Source of the DNA: Steinernema hermaphroditum
Lineage: Eukaryota; Nematoda; Chromadorea; Rhabditida; Steinernematidae
DNA: 64,000 nt
Assembly: GCA_030435675.1 (NCBI GenBank)
Contig: CM059624.1
Span: 11,370,769 to 11,434,768, forward strand
Direction of reading: 5' to 3'
Of this stretch, positions 20,980 to 33,541 are shown in pieces (the stretch's first letter is position 1; every line of letters starts with the position of its first letter). Position numbers and translations under genes: made by a program. The notes below the pieces were generated by a model. The model was not told the DNA's origin. It was given only the letters and a program-made list of their open reading frames with translations, and ran no database searches.

Positions 20980-22428
20980 ATGGCTGGAAACGGCACGTCT
21001 AATGAAGTGGAGAAGAAGGTCGAAGAGCCCGTCGTCATGGAAGTCGAAGAAGAGGAGCCCATCGACGATGAGGTGCTCCGGATGAGCGCCGAAGATATCA
21101 GTATGCGAACACAGCTTCTTGACAACGAAATCAAGATCATGCGCAGTGAAGTGCAGCGCATCAACCACAACGTGCAGAACACGAGGGAGCGAATCAAGGA
21201 AAACAATGATCGTATTAAGGTGAGAAAGAGGTTTTCGAGAAGTAGCTGACAGCATGTACTTGTAGGTGAACAAAACGCTTCCCTACCTCGTTTCCAATGT
21301 CATCGAGTTGCTCGAACTTGACGAACAGCAGGAGGAGGAAGGTGCCAATGTCGATCTGGACGCCTCCAAGACCCAGTGCGCGGTCATCAAGACGTCGACA
21401 CGTGCCACTTACTTCCTCCCGGCCATCGGCCTGGTTGAAGCCAATGAGCTGAAGCCGGGAGATCTCGTGGGAGTCAACAAGGACTCCTATCTCGTTCTGG
21501 AGAAGCTGCCGGCGGAATATGACTCCCGCGTCAAGGCGATGGAGGTCGACGAGCGCCCCAACGAGCAGTACAGTGACATCGGCGGCTGCGACAAGCAGAT
21601 CCAGGAGCTCATCGAGGCCATTGTTCTCCCAATCACCCATCGCGATCGGTTTGACAGCATCGGAATCCAGCCTCCAAAGGGCGTTCTGATGTATGGTCCT
21701 CCCGGAACGGGAAAGACCATGATGGCCCGTGCCGTGGCCGCACAGACGAAGTCGACCTTCTTGAAGCTGGCCGGACCTCAGCTTGTTCAGATGTTCATTG
21801 GAGATGGTGCAAAGCTGGTACGTGATGCATTCGCCCTCGCCAAAGAAAAGGCGCCCACTATCATCTTCATCGACGAACTCGATGCCATTGGAACCAAGCG
21901 CTTCGACTCCGAGAAGGCCGGAGATCGCGAAGTGCAGCGCACTATGCTGGAACTGCTGAATCAGTTGGACGGATTCCAGCCCAACGACCAGATCAAGGTG
22001 ATCGCGGCCACCAATCGTGTCGACGTTCTGGACCCTGCCCTGCTTCGATCCGGACGCCTCGATCGCAAGATCGAAATGCCCCATGCTAACCAGCAATCCC
22101 GTGCCCAGATTATGAAGATCCACTCGCGCAAGATGAACGTCAAGTAAGTAGTCATGCTGCAGTCACATGAAACCAAGCGATCTGATTTCAGCAAAGACGT
22201 TAACTTTGATGAGCTCTCCAGAAGCACGGATGATTTTAATGGTGCTCAATGCAAGGCTGTCTGCGTCGAAGCGGTAAGATATGGCTCTAAAAAAGTTATG
22301 TATGGCTTCGTTTTCAGGGTATGATCGCTTTAAGACGCGACTCAACGGAGATCAACCATGAAGACTTTATGGACGCTATTGTTGAAGTGCAAGCGAAGAA
22401 GAAGGGTGCGATGCACTACTTCGCTTAA
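20980..22428 (+). CDS. rpt-5: 26S proteasome regulatory subunit 6A, AAA ATPase RPT5 (PSMC3)
   Basis: Exons: 20980-21219, 21266-22143, 22192-22273, 22318-22428; total 1311 nt, 436 aa, normal for the family. One of six AAA ATPases in the base of the 19S particle, which unfolds substrates and opens the 20S gate. Visible: acidic N-terminus, a coiled coil (residues about 35-80), OB-like domain, Walker A GPPGTGKT, Walker [12 protein letters not shown], the arginine-finger region [20 protein letters not shown], and the helical lid. The C-terminus is MHYFA, so the HbYX-type tail ends YFA where human PSMC3 ends YYA. Start set at MAGNGTS; an in-frame ATG at 20851 exists but the added residues look unrelated. 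GC-rich, codon-biased exons fit a highly expressed gene. Confidence 0.97.
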
Positions 22429-22724
22429 AGCTCTTTGTTCTCATCTTTGAAATGTTTCTTCGTTTCTATAATGGAGAAACGTCTCCCGTGCTAATGTTTT
22501 ATGCCTGATTAAATCCAATTTGTCGAACGGAGTCACACAAATGTTGCTACAAGAACCACCCAAAGCCATAGATAATGCGGGTTTGTGTCACAGATAAGCT
22601 ACCAAACTTTGTAAAAGATTTATCCAAGAGTCACAACAAATCCATTCTTTATAAGTCTTACGCACATAATTTGGGTAAAGCAGTCATTCATAAGTTGGGA
22701 ACATAGCGCTACACACAATAGAGT

Positions 22725-23889
22725 TCAAATGAAATTCTGAGACTGAGTAATCTGAGAAACAGGGGTCGTTTTGTTCACAGAACCCACAATGGAAGCACGT
22801 CCCACGGCCTGTTTCCATTGGCACTTCAGCAGCGCGACAACTCTCGAATGAATAGTGCGGTTCCAGATGAGGTAGATGATGGCCGCGCCACCATGCCCTG
22901 CCTGCCAGGTCATCTGCCCGATGACGATTACAGTGAAAGAGACGTCGATCCATTGCATGCTAACATAGATGGCGGCGGCCGAGAAGTTGAGCACGCTGAT
23001 CCAAGCGGCTTGGAGGAAGATCAGCCGCTGGACTTTGTTCATCTTCGTCGAAACTCCGTAGAGTCGTTTGTTGTAGTAGAAGGAGGCGCAGATGAGGATG
23101 TAAAGAACGGATAGAAGGCTGATGACGGAGATATTGTTGACGAAGTGGCTGCGGTTGATGAACTACATAAAAAGATGATGAGTTATGACGAGAGAAACGA
23201 GGAGCTTACGGAAGAGATCGGTGGCTCGATGTGATTGACGAAAGGATCGAAGAACCACGCGCCCATCTGCGCGTTGTAAACGTGGGGAGTGGTGAAGGTG
23301 AAGATGTAGAAGATGTAGCAGGATGTGATGGTGAGCCAGAAGAAGACTCTCCGGCCCTCAAAGAGCATCTGCTGCCACTGAGGCTTCCAAGCGTCCAAAC
23401 AGCGATTAAACGCTAGGAGGATGCAGAGGTTGCAGGCGCCTGCCCACAGAGCTAAAGCGCATTTCCTCAATCTCAGATGCTTGAATCCATCTCTACCTGT
23501 AGCTGCAGCTCCCGCGAAGAAATTCACCACTGGCGCCGTGCAGTAGTTAGTTCCCATTATCGAGAAGATTCCGCTCAACGTGGCGTTCAATGGAACCACG
23601 AGAATATCGACGATGCCCAGGTAGATCATGATACGGTAGCAGGTCATGTTCCGCAAGTCCGATGAGAAAATCATCACGAAGAGGCAAGGGAAGTAGAGAA
23701 GCTGAACATTTCTGTTTGCAGTATGATTCCAATTAGAACTAGTAATACCTCATAAATGGTTCCAGCAATGATATAGACGATACCCAAGGGAATATTAGGA
23801 ATCGCTGTCGCATAGGCGTACTTGTGAGAAGAGCAGTTGTAGATGGATTGAAAGTCGTCGTATTGGAAGAAGTATTGGTATACGGTCAT
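22725..23889 (-). CDS. 7TM GPCR, Srt-class chemoreceptor (341 aa)
   Basis: Exons: 23749-23889, 23497-23701, 23210-23451, 22725-23162; total 1026 nt, introns 45-47 bp. It matches the Srt pattern. The extracellular start has YNCS followed by PNIPLGIVYIIAGTIYE (TM1). Then come LLYFPCL, the RNMTCYRIMIYLGIVDI motif in TM2, TNYCTAPVVNFFAGA, and ALWAGACNLCILLAFNRCLD ending TM3. TM4 to TM7 follow, with a polar tail. Predicted chemosensory receptor. It lies tail-to-tail with rpt-5 (about 300 bp between stops) and appears intact, with canonical GT-AG sites throughout. Confidence 0.88.
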
Positions 23890-26800
23890 CGTCTATCTGG
23901 AAAGTCCACAAATTGAAATGTGATCACTGGTGCCAGGGGAGAGCGCTCGAATAAAATCCGATGTTTCAGGCAGGTGGCGCTAGTTTTAGATGTCACCGTA
24001 GACTGCCCTTCTCCTCCCACTTCGGAAAAACAGTAGAACATTTACGCATAGAAGCCCTGAAAGTGTAGAGCTATGTGAGAGTGATTCCCAGGCGAAAAGC
24101 GGCTTGTTCACGCCTTCTAAGAGAAAGGCTAGTTGTTGTCCAGGCGGGTGAGAAAGTGACATGGCTTTGAGCTATGAGATGAGACCATCTACCATTGACC
24201 CCCTCCCAAGTATTCTTCGTCTATTTCCCGTTCATGGTGTTACGCCCTTGGTTCACGAAATTCCACTGGCAAATTGAAGGATAAAAAAGGCAACAAACTA
24301 CAAATTTAAGCGGGAAACAATAAAACGATTTAGAAAAATAACACTATTTTCGCTGTTTATCATTCCTTGTTTTCGGTACAAATGTTCAAAACGATTGTAT
24401 TTGACGTAAAGCACTTTGTGGAACACCTGACTTCCTGAAACGTTCCTTGCGCCACCAAAATGATAACAAACAACATCGCTGCCTGCGTTTTTCTCTTGGG
24501 TTGACATACTTTACAACAGATTATTGTTATAGTTTATTTTGGATCACCTCATCGACGGTCCGAAGCTGATAAAAGTGGTCTGGTCTTCTACAACTGATCA
24601 GTGATTTCATTTCATCGCAACGATTGGGATTCATGGAAATATGCAGGGAATAAAACTGAACTTTTTTCGTCACGTTCGTGGGAAAGTCTAGGATTTAGAA
24701 AGGTTGTCCTTACGTTGCATGTGAAAGCACCGACAGACAAATTCTAGCAAATCAGTTCGTTACAGTTTTAAAGGAGACTTAGTTTCAGAAGTTTCTACAG
24801 AATTCGAAGAAAGAAGTGCTTACGAGAAGCACATGTCTGAACGAAAACAGATGCTTTTGAAGGCGCGGAGCAGCACATATTTATACAATTCACCATACAA
24901 AGGATCTTTTGCGTAACAATAGCTTGAGCAATGCAGAAAGGACCTCCTCCTTTTAAAGGTCATCAAACGACGTTTACCAATGCCTTGACCTCGTTTGCAT
25001 GTATTGTCATAATTACCGTAGTACCTGAACTATAAGACTTGCACTATTAGGCCATGCGACCTCTTTAGCAGAAAGTGCGATGTTTCCAGAAACCATCGGG
25101 ATAGATAGATCAAGCGCAGCACATAATGGGAAAAGTTTGACCTGATCGGCGAACAGAATGCCTACAATCCTTCCAAGAAATCCTTCCAAGTGGCAGAAGC
25201 GACTGACACGCGATTCTTGAATGACTGCACTGATTAGACAGATCCCACAGCATTTTCTCTACCTTTCTTGCAAGAAGATCGGGGCTAACTGCTCGGTTCT
25301 TCTTTCCACAGATAATCGCTGTGAACACTCTGTGAACGTTCTGTCTCTCGAGCGTCATTTTCAACGCAATCATCTCACGTGATATTTCAGGATAAACCAT
25401 GCTTTGCCGACTCGTAATTCATCTCGATCACCGTCGATTTCCTGTAGTACTCCTAGGGCTACATGAGAACAAGGGTGAGGACAACCTTCATCGCGGAACA
25501 AAATTTCTTTACAAATCATTCATTGATAATTGTTGAGTCTCTATTAACAAAGGCTTTTAGGTGTCTGAGGATTGAATGTCCGCATTACGTCATCAAGACC
25601 TCTTTTGTTCCAAACAGCGATATGTGCAGATTACCCTTCAGTGCAATCCATATACGAAGATCACTCCTGGGGTAAGAGCAATCACGTGTTCTATGCTCCA
25701 GGCCATCAAACTCAAGGAAGTTAGTGAGCACATTCAACTGATACATTTATCGATCTTTCCATCATTTCAATCAGTTTGTTTTGGACGTATGCGCTACAGT
25801 GTTACCCATCATGGTGCATATAAATGTTTGGTTCTCACCAGTGTGCCGCCAGAAGCAACATCTTTTTGTTTGTGAGAATGCGCCTATTGTGGGGTGTTAT
25901 TACTCCCAACCGCTCGAAGCTCAAAACCCCCTCGTAAAAACATCACTGAGGTAATTCCACAGGGTTTGCGACGGATTTCAGCTGAATATGGGCGAGATCT
26001 ATGCAAGTTCCACGTGTGTTCAATCGGTATGCGGTGCATCAACCTTCCCGTATTGGACTGCTCTGAATATCTTCCTACTCCGATCTGTATACACATCCTA
26101 GAGTTGGGTAGCAAATAAGAGACTCCTTGAGGTTTATTTGCTGGAAGTTTGCACCCACAATTTCACTTTGTTGCACTAAGAAATGACACCAATCTGTGTG
26201 GCTCCTTCTTCTTCTTTGCGATCTTCTTCATTTTGGAAGAACATCGACACACTGCTTAAAATCGATCTTGGAACGTGAAACTGGAAACGTGAAAATCGGA
26301 ACCTCTTTCGATTTGTTGGGTTCTGCTTAATTCGGTCAAAAGGAGCGATAGCAATTTTGTGTCACTATTATGTCATAGATTTCTTAGATTGTAGCTTCTA
26401 CGTCGACAACATGGAAGATTAATGAATAAAAACCGGAGTCAACACTGAATGCACTACTTACAGTACACATGTTGATCGAAGAGAAGTGTAAATGTGAAAG
26501 AAAAATGAGGACTACCATAATTCACCATGTATTGTTTTGTACACGAAAATAGGCCGAATTGCACTAAAATGGCTTAAAAAGAGAACAAAATTTCTGTTAT
26601 GCACTCCGGATACTGGGTAGTTTTCTATTACTCATCTTTTGCACTCTCTCGAAGACACCAAAAATAAACGTTTCTTCTTGGTCATGTTTCAAACTGTTCA
26701 AAATAATAATATATGGAGCACATGTGTATACACTTCTTTCGCATCTTTTTTTTTTCCGAATCAAGGGCATTTCGCACGAAATCGAACAATAGACACATTT

Positions 26801-29476
26801 CCGATGTCTCTTGCAGCCGGCTTCATTCCTGGCGTGACATTGATGTCGAACCGGTCGGTGGCGCAGCGCTCCATGGGGCATCTGGGAGTCTGCGAATCTC
26901 TGAAGTCGGACATTTCTCGGCGCATTTGGCAGGGGAATCTCGAGGCTTCGGGACCCGCTGTTAGAATAAGAAACCAGGTATTCGACGTGGAACAACTGTT
27001 TTGTCGATGCACTTCGAAATGAAACACCGAGTGATGACTCCCATATTCTACGCTTGGGTAACATTCTGCACTTTGAAGGAAGCGTGACAAAGACGTATAA
27101 AAACCGGACGTTCGCCAAACGCCCTTAAAAGTGACATCACCACGTTGCTTTTGAAATGTTGAGGTCACTGCAATGCTGTCTTCTATTCAGCAGTTCGTTT
27201 TTGAAACAGCTACAGAAATAGCAAGCTCTACTAAGAATAGCATGAAGGTGGTGGAACAACAATTATGTTCATCTTCGGATGTTTCAAATGAAAACATGAC
27301 CTATGCATGTTGTTTAGTGAATGCATCGAACTGTCGTATGACCTTGATAAGTCATCTCGAGAAGATCAGTTTGGCCGATGGTTTTGCGAAACTAGTTGAG
27401 CGCATGACTTCGTCATTATATAGGCACTCCGATTAGAGCCCGGATTCATAAAGTTCTAATTATAATGAACTAGGTCTTCCTCCTCTCTTTCCCGGTCAAA
27501 TGGTAATTGATCAGCTTTGAAGCGTGCAAAAACAAAACCATGTCTTTGCTATACGCTATGATTAATGCTCGATGGAAGTCGTTCCTGTTTGTCGTTGGAC
27601 AATCAGAAAACTGGTTGATGACTTACTTGTTGCTCGATCGTGAGTCGAACGATCGGAAGAGAATGATGGCGACTGACACGTTTTCTTTGGTACGCAACCC
27701 AGTCAGCCCATTGTTCTCATCTTTAGGTTGAAATCCACCGTGAGTAGTTGAAAATTGCCTGGGAATCATGAACAAAGATTATGTTGTGAGTATTTTATCG
27801 TAGTCGTGCTTCATTGCCGTATGTAAATGAGTTTTTTTGAGTGCTCCGTTATGTATATATGGCTTGAGATCCATGTTCTTTAGGTGTCTTTATGGTTCTC
27901 TCCACGTTTAGTATTTTGTTAACCCCATAAAATTCCTAACCAACCGAAACATTTATCACTGTTCAATTGCCTCTGCGAACTTGACTGTCACAGTATTCCA
28001 ACATCCCATTTATGACCAGTAAGCTCACTATCGGCGAATTGGTGCATGACCGCTCAACGACAAACGATGAAAGATCGAATTCTATTAAAGACCTGTTGTA
28101 GAGTGTTCCGATTTCACAACTATAACAGGTAACTACAACAATATCTCTAATAGCATACGATCATAAGATCGTCGTCCATTTCAACACGTTTTCTGACATT
28201 CGAGAACGGCAACGCAAACTAGAAGACCTTTTCCGCGGGATGAACTGATTTCTTCGCCTTCTTCTGCAATTTCTCACCTGGCTGTTAGTTCGGTTGACCG
28301 CTCAATCCTGAGTTTTAAACTTGCGCCGTGCTCCCAACGTTCCACATAGGGTGACAGCTCAATATTAATGGTTTCGGTCTTGGCGCCAAGTGGTTTCAAT
28401 CAAAACAGAAATATGTTTTACTCATATTTCGATGATCTTGGGCAGAAACGAGTTATGTTACATGTCGTGCAAGAATGAATGCTCTCTAGGATTGGTGTGA
28501 TACCTTTATATGATTGCTTAATTCTTTCTGCCTGGGAATGGCCAATTTGGGTTTTCCAAGTTCTTGGTACCGGCTCGTCATCTCAGAGATCGGTGAGCTT
28601 TCTACAGTTTAGCTATCTATTAAATCTTCTTGCGTTCTCCGCTTTTTTCACCTCTACGTGCTCCGGGTCTATTTCGGTTTTGGACTCTGGCCCACCCTGT
28701 GGACTACACCACCCTGCTGAGCATTCGAGAAGTTGAAATTTCTAGTATCGTCGACCAGTGCTCGGTCCATCAATTATTATTTCGCATGTTTGCCGAAGAG
28801 CGATAAGAGCGATTAGCTTAAATACGAGGTCATAGAGTGGACGGACAAAAACGATGTGACAGAGTTCACTGACAGGCTTAACAGGTCTCTGGAGAATTTG
28901 TCTGACTGTATCTGTCAGTTTATTTTCTTGCCGTTGTGAGCAAAGCCGAGCCATGCAGTAGTCACTGGTGATCTGGTTCTGTCAACATTGTCAAAACTGA
29001 GAATGATTCTTCTGGATTCTTGAACGATATCAATTAGGAAAATCTGTCATATTTTGAATTTTCTTCGACATAAACGGATTGCTCGGCGACAAGTGTATCT
29101 GTCGCGTAGACGCGCTGAACGCTTTTTTTGATCGAAAGAGCAAAATGTGAGTGGGTGACGAGCGGTGACATCATCTTTCCTTGAAAGCGGATTACAGTCC
29201 ACGTTTCTGCGCGGTGCATCTTGCGTGCGATTTGTTCCCCTCTGAAACCGGTTCGACTCAGAATCCTCCTCAAAACGTCACTTCATGGCTTACAATATCC
29301 CATTTCAGATTCGATTACACACTGTTTTGTGGAAAACGGTCTTTTCACCTCCACCTGAATGCCACTTATTTTGATCAGAAGATCAGAAGAAAAACAATTG
29401 TAACGGAGGCGGGACCCAGTTCGCTATTCAGAGTGAATAAGTCCTCTTCGACAAACCCGATTGTTGCGCTGTCTAC
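23890..29476. other. 5.6 kb gene-poor stretch
   Basis: I see no exon set that combines splice signals, frame and a recognisable domain. Candidate frames such as 25110-25400 minus, 27174-27436 plus and 28742-28954 minus with 29034-29273 minus are open but unrecognised. The 28.7-29.3 kb pair could be exons of an unknown gene. A repeat shared with 30.7 kb lies at about 26760-26970. No RNA gene was recognised. Confidence 0.35.
26760..26970. repeat. Two-copy dispersed sequence, copy 1
   Basis: The block GATGTCGAACCGGTCGGTGG (about 26847) and its flanks recur at about 30735-30915. The minus-strand frames align as ATDRFDINVTPG here and ATDRFDIDATPG there, so it may once have been coding. The 30.8 kb copy has a stop in the aligned frame. 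Identity unknown. Confidence 0.5.
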
Positions 29477-29746
29477 ATGAGAGTTGTCGTTCTTCTTCTG
29501 GGATGTTTCGTCCCCTTCCTGATGATTGGACTCCTCGTTGCCATAGGCATGTTCGTCAAGCCGGACGTCGTCAGAATCTCCCGTAAGCCTCTTTCTTTTC
29601 TTTTCTTTAATCTTTAGCTGAGACTTTTAGCATCTCCCGGCGATCCATGTGACGGGCATAACTGCGGACCCGCTTTGAAGTGCGTTCTCATCGCGCACGC
29701 CGAGAATGGGTCGGTTGTCAGCCGGCGATGCGTGCTGTTCAGATAG
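29477..29746 (+). CDS. Small secreted or membrane-anchored Cys-rich protein (73 aa)
   Basis: Two exons: 29477-29582 and 29631-29746, joined over a 48 bp GT-AG intron; total 222 nt. Residues 1-27 (MRVVVLLLGC ... GLLVAIGMF) are hydrophobic: a signal peptide or short anchor. The mature end carries DPCDGHNCGPALKC and then a later Cys near the C-terminus, four in all. The PCx4Cx5KC arrangement equals that of the 13.7 kb gene. Only the acceptor at 29630 preserves the Cys-rich frame; the alternative AG a few bases upstream ends early. Function unknown. Confidence 0.65.
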
Positions 29747-31473
29747 GATCTCGTGCAAATAGTCTTCGGTGTAAACAAATAGTAAAAAGTGTACATGTTA
29801 AGTTATTATTTGTAAAAATGTATCTATATCGTTCTAGAGTAAATGGTCCATGGAAAAGTATCAGCCTTTATAACTGCTACAAGTGCGGTCCGCCGGTGAG
29901 AGGCATTCTTGGAAAAGATGTTCAATCGCCAAAATGACCAAAATCTTTTAATTTTATGGTTCTGAACCATGTTTGATATTCATGCTAGCAAAGAAAATTT
30001 GTATTTTCAGATCACAGGGGGGTGGCCAAAATTCCCGCTCATTCCTGAGGGGACGGTTCAAGTCTCAAGGGGAACGATCGAAATCCCCGGTTAAGGTACG
30101 ATCGAAATCCCCGGTGGGCGGTTAAGATCAAAGAGGAATACAGCTTCATGCCACGAACTTTGATAATCAACAAGAAAACGGCAGGAAGGTAGCTCTTATT
30201 CTAACAATATGCACTCTGACATGCTCCCAAAAAGGGTGAATCTGAAACTTGTTGTCTAGTTTTATCTCTTGAATCAATTCATCAGGGCGAACCTCAGAGT
30301 GAGCGAGTGGACCAATCGCGGAGGATGCTACAGTATCTAAGGCCCCTCGGTTTTCACCATACATCGATGATCTTTCCCTATGTCACCTTTGGTTTGCTTC
30401 ATTTGTTACTGTCATAGATGGCAAACCACTGACACGGCACCTCAGTTATCACTGAAAATGCGAAACGGGATTGCCTCGCGAAATGAGAGCCACCGTGTCA
30501 ATTTGGTTATGTGCTAACACATAAAAGAAACACTTCTCGCAATTCGTTCCTTCCCGAAAAATATTACATGTGTCATGTTTCTCACATTCTCACATGTTTC
30601 TCGCAGCTCAGCATCGCTATGGGCATTATTATGCATTGCTGCATTGATTTCGGGATGAAATGATTATTGGAAAATTGTTTATGTTTACGGATGATTCTGT
30701 TTACTTACATTTGATTCGCCTTTGACTTTATTTCGTGAATCAAAGGCATTTCTACTGAATGACAACAAAGAGACTATCACTTGCTGTATCCCTGGAGTGG
30801 CGTCGATGTCGAACCGGTCGGTGGCGGCGTGCTTCACGGGTCATGTGGGAATCGTCCAGAACCGCCAGAAAACGGCAGCGGAATTTCTAGAGCGCCGGCG
30901 AGCCTCAGGATGATATCTGCCACAGCCGGATGCCTGGCGTCGAACTCCGGTTGGATGCCGGGAGACTCGCAACAGAGTTCCATTCTTTTCCTTCAGAAAC
31001 ATTTTGCGTCTTATGTGTGAAGAAGCCTTTCGATCAACACTTCAGTTATCAACGCCGATGATAGGCTTGTTTGCACTTTTAGTGAATCATGTAGAAGGAA
31101 GGTATAGCACAATCACTTCCACCTCCACACACACCAGTCACAAATTTCCTTTTCTGCTGAGTTAGCTTCGCCCGAAAATCTATGGTGCATATGCGCTTGT
31201 CAACGCCTAATCCACTCCCCCTCGACTCACCGTTGCCCTAATTCCGCCATCAAAGTCACAAGTGCACTATCGCGATCACATGTTCGCCCTATCATGCGGC
31301 CGACCTCTCTCTGTTTAGAATCGATTTGTTTTCAGCCTGCACCGAACGTGAGTTCTTTCCTCTCCGCTTTCCCGCGCTCGCCCTCTTCCCCCGTCCGTCG
31401 CTCACACAACAAACAGATAGCCAAACGTCTGTTTGTCCTCTCCATTTTTGCAAGGAATGAACTATATTGAACG
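29747..31473. other. 1.7 kb intergenic region upstream of the mucolipin gene
   Basis: Contains a short tandem repeat near 30075-30120 (CGATCGAAATCCCCGGT twice) and the second copy of the two-copy dispersed sequence at about 30735-30915. Otherwise nothing recognised; the promoter of the channel gene should lie at its right end. Confidence 0.4.
30735..30915. repeat. Two-copy dispersed sequence, copy 2
   Basis: Counterpart of about 26760-26970: GATGTCGAACCGGTCGGTGG at about 30806, with matching flanks starting at GTGAATCAAAGGCATTTC. An in-frame stop in the minus-strand alignment points to decay. Confidence 0.5.
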
Positions 31474-33504
31474 ATGTCGGCCCACCCGATCTCCGAGGAA
31501 CCTCTGCTGCCTGCAGAAGTCGACGGAGAACGGCTGAGGAAGAGTCTATACTTCTTCTTTCTGAACCCGGCCGACAAATGGACTCTGAGGAACACGTTTC
31601 CGGGGAAGCTGATACTCAAAATACTGATGGCCGTATTTGTAGCAGCGCAGGTAATTGGAACCCTTAACGTTGTGTCTCCAAATGGCGATTAAGCTGGTGG
31701 TCTTCAGTCAAGAAAGAATGCCCTATTTCGAGTACGCGACTACGGTAGACCGTGTTGTGCACCACAAGTTCTTGAAGGACTGGAGCGTCGAAAACGATCC
31801 GATGGCTTTTCCGCCTGGAGAGAAACTGTACTCCTTATATCAAAGAAGCGATCTGTTTGAGCACATAAGCCATTTGGTGATCAGTGTAGGTGTAGCCTAA
31901 TTGAACATGGTGATGTCCTCATCTTCAGTATTATACACTTCATGAAGAGTCCCTTGGAAGCTTCGATTACTTCAACAGCACTGGAGAACTTTTCGACTCT
32001 ATTCCTGAGATGGAAGTTTGTGTGCAAGTCAGAAGGCGTCACCATAAAAGTGAGCTTGAAGTGTTTTCAGCAAGGTTGAAGTGGTTCTTTCAGGATGCAA
32101 CACTTTGAACATTACCGATGAGGATATTGCTGCTATAGAAGAAGACCCATCAAAGATAGAAGCGATTTTGGAACGAAACAACATTACACTATTCGACGGA
32201 AGGCGATATTTCGCCAAAGCCGAATTTATATTCAATTTGGAGTCAATTCGGGAGACCGATCAGGAAATGAACTGTCACCAAGTAGAGGTGGTGGCGCACC
32301 AGATGGAACAGTTCCAGTGAAACGCGTGATTCTAGACGTCGACTCTGTTTGACAACACTCTTCGAAGTGGGATGATCGTTATTGACTTGTCGGTGAAGCT
32401 CTTGCCAGCCACATGCCGGCAGGAACTGCTGGAAGGAAGTAAGTCAAATGCAGCAGGATTCATGCAGGTTCGCCCTCTTTAGTGCAAAACTTGAGCAGAG
32501 ACGACTGGTTCAATATCCTCCTTGACATTACCGTAATCTCCTGCTGTCTCTGCTCCTTGTACTCTTCCATCAGATCACTGCACTATGGCCTAAGACTTAT
32601 GAGGTTGACCTCGAGCTATTTCTCGCATAATCGCTCACAACGAATGACATTTGGCGAGAAGCTCAAGTTCTTTCAAATGTGGTACATTATCGTGATATTG
32701 AACGACATTGTCGTTATCACAGGGACATGTATCAAGTTCAGCTTGTCAAATACGGTAGTTCTTTGCCCCCCAAACAACTCATTCTTTCTACTTCCGATTT
32801 AGGATTTCGACAACTACGTCTATACAGGCACGAGTCTTCTTCTCGGTTTGGGCATCTTCGTCGTTTCCATTGATCTCCTGCGATATCTGACCTTCCTAAA
32901 CGTAGACATATCTGATGGTTCCGCTCACGTACTCTCACGTTTAGGTCCTCATTTCCATGACGAAGTTCATGACCAACGTTCTCCAGCTAATCATCTGTGC
33001 GGCCATAATGTATTCAGCTTTCTTGCTGGCCGGATGGACCATCATCGGACCCTATAGTCCGAAATTTCACACAGTTGAGCGGACGTCGAAGACATTGTTT
33101 TCACTTCTCAACGGAGACGACATGTTCACTACGTTTGTGACAGTCGAAAGCTCCAATACGGCCGTTCTTCTCTTCTCGACTGTTTACGTTTATGTGTTCG
33201 TCAGTTTGTTTATCTACGTGCTGCTGTCGCTGGTGATCGCTATCTTCGAAAACGCCTGGTACAGGACTGTCGAGGTGAGGAAGTTAACAGAGCGTATATG
33301 GTGGGCGATAGCACTCTTTTCTGAGATTCTGTTTTGGAATCCCAATCGCACAAAATATTTAAAAATTTAACTTTTCAGGATCGCGACCGCTACCGACTTC
33401 CAGAACAGAAAACAAACCTTCAAAGATTCATCGATGAGCTGGACCTCAACGCTATGAACACTCAGAATCTAACGGCGCTTTTCGACAGTGCCAACCTTTT
33501 ATGA
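31474..33504 (+). CDS. Mucolipin-type TRP channel (TRPML, CUP-5 family), about 537 aa
   Basis: Nine exons: 31474-31650, 31694-31885, 31929-32049, 32094-32287, 32336-32438, 32483-32754, 32803-32901, 32945-33274, 33379-33504; total 1614 nt. TRPML channels release Ca2+ and other cations from late endosomes and lysosomes; CUP-5 is the C. elegans member. Seen: cytosolic N-terminus with PLLP, TM1 (ILKILMAVFVAAQLVVF), a large lumenal loop with NIT-type glycosylation sites, TM2-TM5, and the pore region LFSLLNGDDMFTTF. The NGDDMF selectivity filter is the family hallmark. TM6 and a short tail follow. It is shorter than typical mucolipins and diverged in the lumenal loop; intron 4 has a weak donor (GTGGTG). 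Orthology to cup-5 versus a diverged paralogue is undecided. Confidence 0.9.
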
Positions 33505-33522
33505 CTATTTATACGGGATGTA

Positions 33523-33528
33523 AATAAA
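33523..33528 (+). terminator. Poly(A) signal of the mucolipin gene
   Basis: AATAAA 19 bp after the stop codon. The next gene on the other strand ends at 33542, so the two 3' ends nearly touch. Confidence 0.6.
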
Positions 33529-33541
33529 TACAAAGCCGGTT

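Noticed and set aside
21215..22123. 302-codon minus-strand frame opposite rpt-5
   Set aside because: Shadow of the GC-rich, codon-biased rpt-5 exon; no independent homology.
29230..29270. GGTTCGACTC, reminiscent of a tRNA T-loop
   Set aside because: No matching acceptor, D or anticodon stems could be drawn around it.
28742..29273. Two open frames on minus as exons of one unknown gene
   Set aside because: They look somewhat protein-like but I found no donor/acceptor pair that joins them in frame with confidence, nor any domain.
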